7,662 bases of DNA, taken from NCBI GenBank assembly GCA_039649115.1, contig JBBWZQ010000148.1:1-7662 (forward strand), written 5' to 3'. Made by a program: the position numbers and the translations under genes. The notes beneath the pieces were generated by a model. The model did not search any database, had not been told where the DNA came from, and saw nothing but the letters and a program-made list of their open reading frames with translations. Every line of letters starts with the position of its first letter. Position 1 is the stretch's first letter. This DNA comes from DATEJJ01 sp039649115. Its GTDB lineage: Bacteria > Actinomycetota > Actinomycetes > Mycobacteriales > Micromonosporaceae. This document shows positions 5,207 through 7,662 of the stretch, in pieces.

Positions 5207-6550
5207 CTACACGCCGGCCAGCCGTTTAGGCGACGGGCGCAGGTACACCGCCCAGGTGACGGCGAAGCACAGCGCGTAGCACGCGATGAACGCGAGATAC
5301 GCCGCGTTGCCTGTGTGGTATGTGAGGAACGACTGGCGGAAGGCGACATTCACCAGCACCCCGCCGAACGCGCCGACCGCGCCGGCGATGCCGATCAGCG
5401 CACCCGACAGCCGGCGCACCTGTGCCTCGTCGGCGTACTTCGCCGTGAAGATGGCCGGGATCATCTTGTACGTCGAGCCGTTGCCGACCCCGGAGAACGC
5501 GAACAGCGCGATGAAGCCGACCAGGAACAGCGGCTTGGCGTGCTGCACCGAGGCCAGCAGCACCAGGCCGGCGCTGGCCGCCATGGCGACGAAGTTGACG
5601 GAGGTGACGCGCGCGCCGCCCACCCGGTCGGCCAGCGCGCCGCCCACCGGCCGGATCAGCGAGCCGATCAGCGGGCCGAGGAAGGTGAGCTCGGCCGCGT
5701 CCAGCGGCTTCATCGTGAACTGCACCTGCAGCACCTGGCCGAAGGCGAAACCGAAGCCGATGAACGAACCGAATGTACCGATGTAGAGGAATGACATGAC
5801 CCAGCTGTGCGGCTCCCTCAAGGCGTCCCGCATGGCCCGCCGGGGATTGGCCGCCGCGCCGAGGTTGTCCATGCCCAGCGCGGCGGCCAGCGCCGCCAGC
5901 ACGATGAACGGGAGGTAGACACCGACGACCAGTCGCGGGTGCTGCGCGCCGGCGGTGAGCAGCACGAGCAGGCCGACCAGTTGCACGGCGGCCACGCCGA
6001 TGTTGCCGCCCCCGGCGTTGAGTCCCAGCGCCCAGCCCTTGAGCCGCTGCGGGTAGAACGAGTTGATGTTCGCCATCGAGGAGGCGAAGTTGCCCCCGCC
6101 GACACCGGCGATGGCGGCCAGCACCATGAGCGTGGTGTAGGAGACGCCGGGCTTGACGAGGATCGCCGCGGGGATCGTCGGCAGCAGCAGCAGTGCCGCC
6201 GAGATGACCGTCCAGTTGCGACCGCCGAACTTGGCGACCGCGAACGTGTAGGGCAGGCGCAGCACCGAGCCGATGCCCGCCGGTACCGCGGTCAACAGGA
6301 ACTTGCCGGCCGGGTCGACGTGGTAGGCGGTGCCGAGAAACAACACCAGCACGGACCACATCGTCCATACCGAGAAGCCGATGTGCTCGGAAAGGATCGA
6401 CAGGATCAGGTTGCGCCGGGCGACCCGCGCGCCGCCCGCCTCCCAGAAGGCCGTCTCTTCCGGCCGCCAGTCATCGATCCAGCGTTGGTTGGCGAAGCGA
6501 CTGCGTGGCCGTCCGGGAAGGGCGGCCACGGATTCGACTGCGGTACTCAT
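5207..6550 (-). CDS. narK: Nitrate/nitrite transporter of the NarK family
   Basis: 447-residue inner-membrane protein of the nitrate/nitrite porter branch of the major facilitator superfamily, predicted to have 12 helices. Both nitrate signatures are intact: GGGNFASSMANINSFYP through LGLNAGGGNIGV (151-186) and FSGVGNGSTYKMIPAIF (352-368). The two arginines that line the substrate site in characterised NarK proteins are present as R98 (SVLRLPY) and R300 (SLIRPVGG). The cytoplasmic N-terminus (RWIDDWRPEETAFWEAGGARVARRNL, 23-48) is typical of actinobacterial NarK proteins. The ATG at 6550 is preceded by GGAGGG (6555-6560) with a 4-base spacer, a strong site. The gene diverges from the nitrate reductase gene, which strongly supports a role in nitrate uptake (nitrate/nitrite exchange cannot be excluded). 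A -10-like TAGCGT and a degenerate GlnR-box-like array lie upstream. Confidence 0.95.
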   Translation of the reverse strand: MSTAVESVAALPGRPRSRFANQRWIDDWRPEETAFWEAGGARVARRNLILSILSEHIGFSVWTMWSVLVLFLGTAYHVDPAGKFLLTAVPAGIGSVLRLPYTFAVAKFGGRNWTVISAALLLLPTIPAAILVKPGVSYTTLMVLAAIAGVGGGNFASSMANINSFYPQRLKGWALGLNAGGGNIGVAAVQLVGLLVLLTAGAQHPRLVVGVYLPFIVLAALAAALGMDNLGAAANPRRAMRDALREPHSWVMSFLYIGTFGSFIGFGFAFGQVLQVQFTMKPLDAAELTFLGPLIGSLIRPVGGALADRVGGARVTSVNFVAMAASAGLVLLASVQHAKPLFLVGFIALFAFSGVGNGSTYKMIPAIFTAKYADEAQVRRLSGALIGIAGAVGAFGGVLVNVAFRQSFLTYHTGNAAYLAFIACYALCFAVTWAVYLRPSPKRLAGV

Positions 6551-6587
6551 CGTTCCCTCCGGGTGTGCGTCTGGAGCGTCGGACGCG

Positions 6588-6593
6588 ACGCTA
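6588..6593 (-). promoter_or_regulatory. Candidate -10 element of narK
   Basis: TAGCGT on the minus strand fits the actinobacterial TAnnnT pattern and would give a leader of about 30 bases containing the narK Shine-Dalgarno. It overlaps a small inverted repeat, AGCGTC (6575-6580) and GACGCT (6587-6592) with a 6-base spacer, that could be an operator. No good -35 hexamer is visible, which is compatible with activator dependence. Confidence 0.35.
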
Positions 6594-6603
6594 GGCAGCG
6601 CCG

Positions 6604-6641
6604 GTTTCCCGGCCGTTCGTGATCGACGTCGGCCGCGCAAC
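6604..6641 (-). promoter_or_regulatory. Degenerate GlnR-box-like array facing narK
   Basis: Read on the minus strand, four pentamers are spaced by exactly six bases: GTTGC (6641-6637), GACGT (6630-6626), CGAAC (6619-6615) and GAAAC (6608-6604). The published actinobacterial GlnR pattern is gTnAC-n6-GaAAC-n6-GTnAC-n6-GaAAC. The last pentamer is perfect and the others are partial. The array ends 10 bases before the candidate -10, a position suited to activation. Assignment is inference from spacing and partial matches. Confidence 0.35.
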
Positions 6642-6669
6642 TGTCTGCGCACAAGCCCGGCCCGGCGTT

Positions 6670-6694
6670 GTGAGATCTCACCGGCGGCCGCCGG
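6670..6694. promoter_or_regulatory. Two abutting perfect palindromes in the narK/nasA intergenic region
   Basis: GTGAGATCTCAC (6670-6681) and CCGGCGGCCGCCGG (6681-6694) are each perfectly self-complementary and share one base. The first, read as TGTGA-GATC-TCACC with one more base each side, has the 5-4-5 layout of FNR/CRP-type half-sites but matches neither consensus fully. The second is G+C-only and more likely by chance. They sit centrally between the two divergent starts, so one operator could serve both genes. Confidence 0.4.
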
Positions 6695-6699
6695 GCCAC

Positions 6700-6737
6700 G
6701 TGAGTGAGCCGATGCGACCCGGTAACGGGCGGGACCT
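6700..6737 (+). promoter_or_regulatory. Degenerate GlnR-box-like array facing the nitrate reductase gene
   Basis: Pentamers GTGAG (6700-6704), GATGC (6711-6715), GTAAC (6722-6726) and GACCT (6733-6737) follow each other with exact six-base spacers, matching the layout gTnAC-n6-GaAAC repeated twice. GTAAC is a full match, GTGAG misses one base, and the two b-type pentamers match only partly; a further GAAAT follows in register at 6744-6748. The array ends 34 bases before the ATG at 6772. GlnR is known to control nitrate assimilation genes in actinobacteria; its role here is inferred. Confidence 0.35.
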
Positions 6738-6771
6738 GAGTGGGAAATCAGGACCGGCGACGCTCGGAGGC

Positions 6772-7662
6772 ATGACGGAGGTCGGGACCCACTGCCCCTA
6801 CTGCGCGCTGCAGTGCGGCATGACGCTGCGCACCACCGCCGCGGGCGGCGTCGAGGTGGACACCCGCGAGTTCCCCACCAACAGAGGGGGGCTGTGCCAG
6901 AAGGGGTGGAGCGCCGCGGCCCTGCTCGACCACCCGGAGCGGTTGACCCATCCCCTGGTACGCGAGGCGAAGGGCGCTGCCCTGCTCCCGGCGACCTGGG
7001 ACGAGGCCCTGGACCGGGTCGCCCGGCACCTGCGGGACCTGCGCGCCGCGCACGGGGCGGACACGGTCGCCGTGTTCGGCGGTGGCGGCCTGACCACCGA
7101 GAAGGCGTACACCCTCGGCAAGTTCGCCAGAGTGGCGCTCGGCACCAGGTACATCGACTACAATGGACGGTTCTGTATGTCGTCGGCGGCCGCGGCCGGC
7201 AACCGCGCGTTCGGCGTGGACCGGGGCCTGCCGTTCCCGCTCGCCGACCTGGCCACGGCCGACGTGCTGGTGCTCGTGGGCGCGAACCCGGTGGAGACGA
7301 TGCCGCCGCTGGCCCGCTACCTGGTCGAGCAGCGCGAGCGGGGCGGGCACCTCATCGTGGTGGACCCGCGGCTGACCCCCACCGCGCGGCGGGCCAGCCT
7401 GCACCTGCACCCCGCGCCAGGCACCGACCTGGCGCTCGCCAACACGCTGCTGCACCGCTGCCTCGCCGAGGGGTACGTGGACTGGGACTACGTCGCCACG
7501 CGCACCACGGGATTCGACGACGTGGTCCGGGTGGCCAGCGGGTACTGGCCCGAGCGGGTGGAGCGGCTGACCGGCGTGCCCGTCGCCGACCTCGCCGCCG
7601 CCGCCGACCTGCTCGGCCGCGCGGGTACCGCGATCGTGCTCACCGCGCGCGGTGCCGAGCAG
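6772..7662 (+). CDS. nasA: Assimilatory-type nitrate reductase catalytic subunit, N-terminal part (truncated by window end)
   Basis: The first 297 codons of a molybdopterin oxidoreductase, open at the window edge. The N-terminal 4Fe-4S motif is complete: C8, C11, C15 and C42, with K44 in the C-x-K-G context that relays electrons in NapA/NarB/NasA-type reductases. C135 in NGRFCMSSAAAA is the expected molybdenum ligand; a cysteine here fits nitrate reductases of the Nas/Nap group, whereas formate dehydrogenases usually carry selenocysteine or cysteine in a different context. GANPVETMPP (170-179), VVDPRLTPTAR (196-206) and APGTDLALANTL (215-226) are the MGD-binding segments. No twin-arginine signal precedes the cluster, so a cytoplasmic assimilatory enzyme is likely, reducing nitrate to nitrite. 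The divergent narK supports this. The start is ambiguous: GGAGG (6766-6770) is one base from the ATG, and an in-frame ATG at 6712 would add 20 residues. The short form resembles family N-termini better. Confidence 0.92.
   Translation, partial: MTEVGTHCPYCALQCGMTLRTTAAGGVEVDTREFPTNRGGLCQKGWSAAALLDHPERLTHPLVREAKGAALLPATWDEALDRVARHLRDLRAAHGADTVAVFGGGGLTTEKAYTLGKFARVALGTRYIDYNGRFCMSSAAAAGNRAFGVDRGLPFPLADLATADVLVLVGANPVETMPPLARYLVEQRERGGHLIVVDPRLTPTARRASLHLHPAPGTDLALANTLLHRCLAEGYVDWDYVATRTTGFDDVVRVASGYWPERVERLTGVPVADLAAAADLLGRAGTAIVLTARGAEQ

Noticed and set aside
6772..7662. Formate dehydrogenase instead of nitrate reductase
   Set aside because: The cysteine molybdenum-ligand motif NGRFCMSSA together with the divergent narK fits a Nas/NarB-type nitrate reductase better. 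The missing C-terminal part leaves a small residual doubt.

Overview
The window is about 73% G+C, with GTG starts, strong third-position G/C bias and protein families common in high-G+C actinobacteria. The sequence fits a soil actinomycete, and the gene content suggests something like the Micromonosporaceae. The family-level assignment is inference. No rRNA, tRNA, CRISPR array, transposase or phage gene was seen.

Left part (1-3307). A membrane-anchored beta-propeller protein (19-1299, +) converges on a small DGPF/YCII-type protein (1330-1659, -). Next comes a 203-base divergent intergenic region (1660-1862). It holds three and a half copies of a 15-bp direct repeat and a 64-bp imperfect inverted repeat. 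A predicted 60-residue protein (1863-2045, +) follows, and its stop overlaps the start of a YbjJ-like major facilitator transporter (2042-3307, +).

Middle part (3237-6550, all on -). Read in transcription order this is narK, a predicted nitrate/nitrite transporter (6550 to 5207), an APH-type small-molecule kinase (5184 to 4081) and an SCO6745-family protein (4073 to 3237). The gaps are 22 and 7 bases, so they may be co-transcribed. However, both downstream genes also have a -10-like hexamer exactly 6 bases before the start codon and no Shine-Dalgarno sequence, which is the layout of leaderless mRNAs. The last gene overlaps the convergent transporter by 71 bp.

Right part (6551-7662). A 221-base divergent intergenic region separates narK from the beginning of a molybdopterin nitrate reductase gene (6772 onward, +), cut by the window edge after 297 codons. 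The divergent narK/nasA pair is the clear functional unit: NarK would move nitrate across the membrane and the Mo/4Fe-4S enzyme would reduce it to nitrite. Between them lie two oppositely oriented, degenerate GlnR-box-like arrays and two touching perfect palindromes, so joint nitrogen control is a reasonable hypothesis.

I do not see a clearly new multi-gene system. The items most worth a second look are the structured divergent region at 1660-1862, the double regulatory array at 6604-6737, the two leaderless-looking starts, and the 71-bp convergent overlap.
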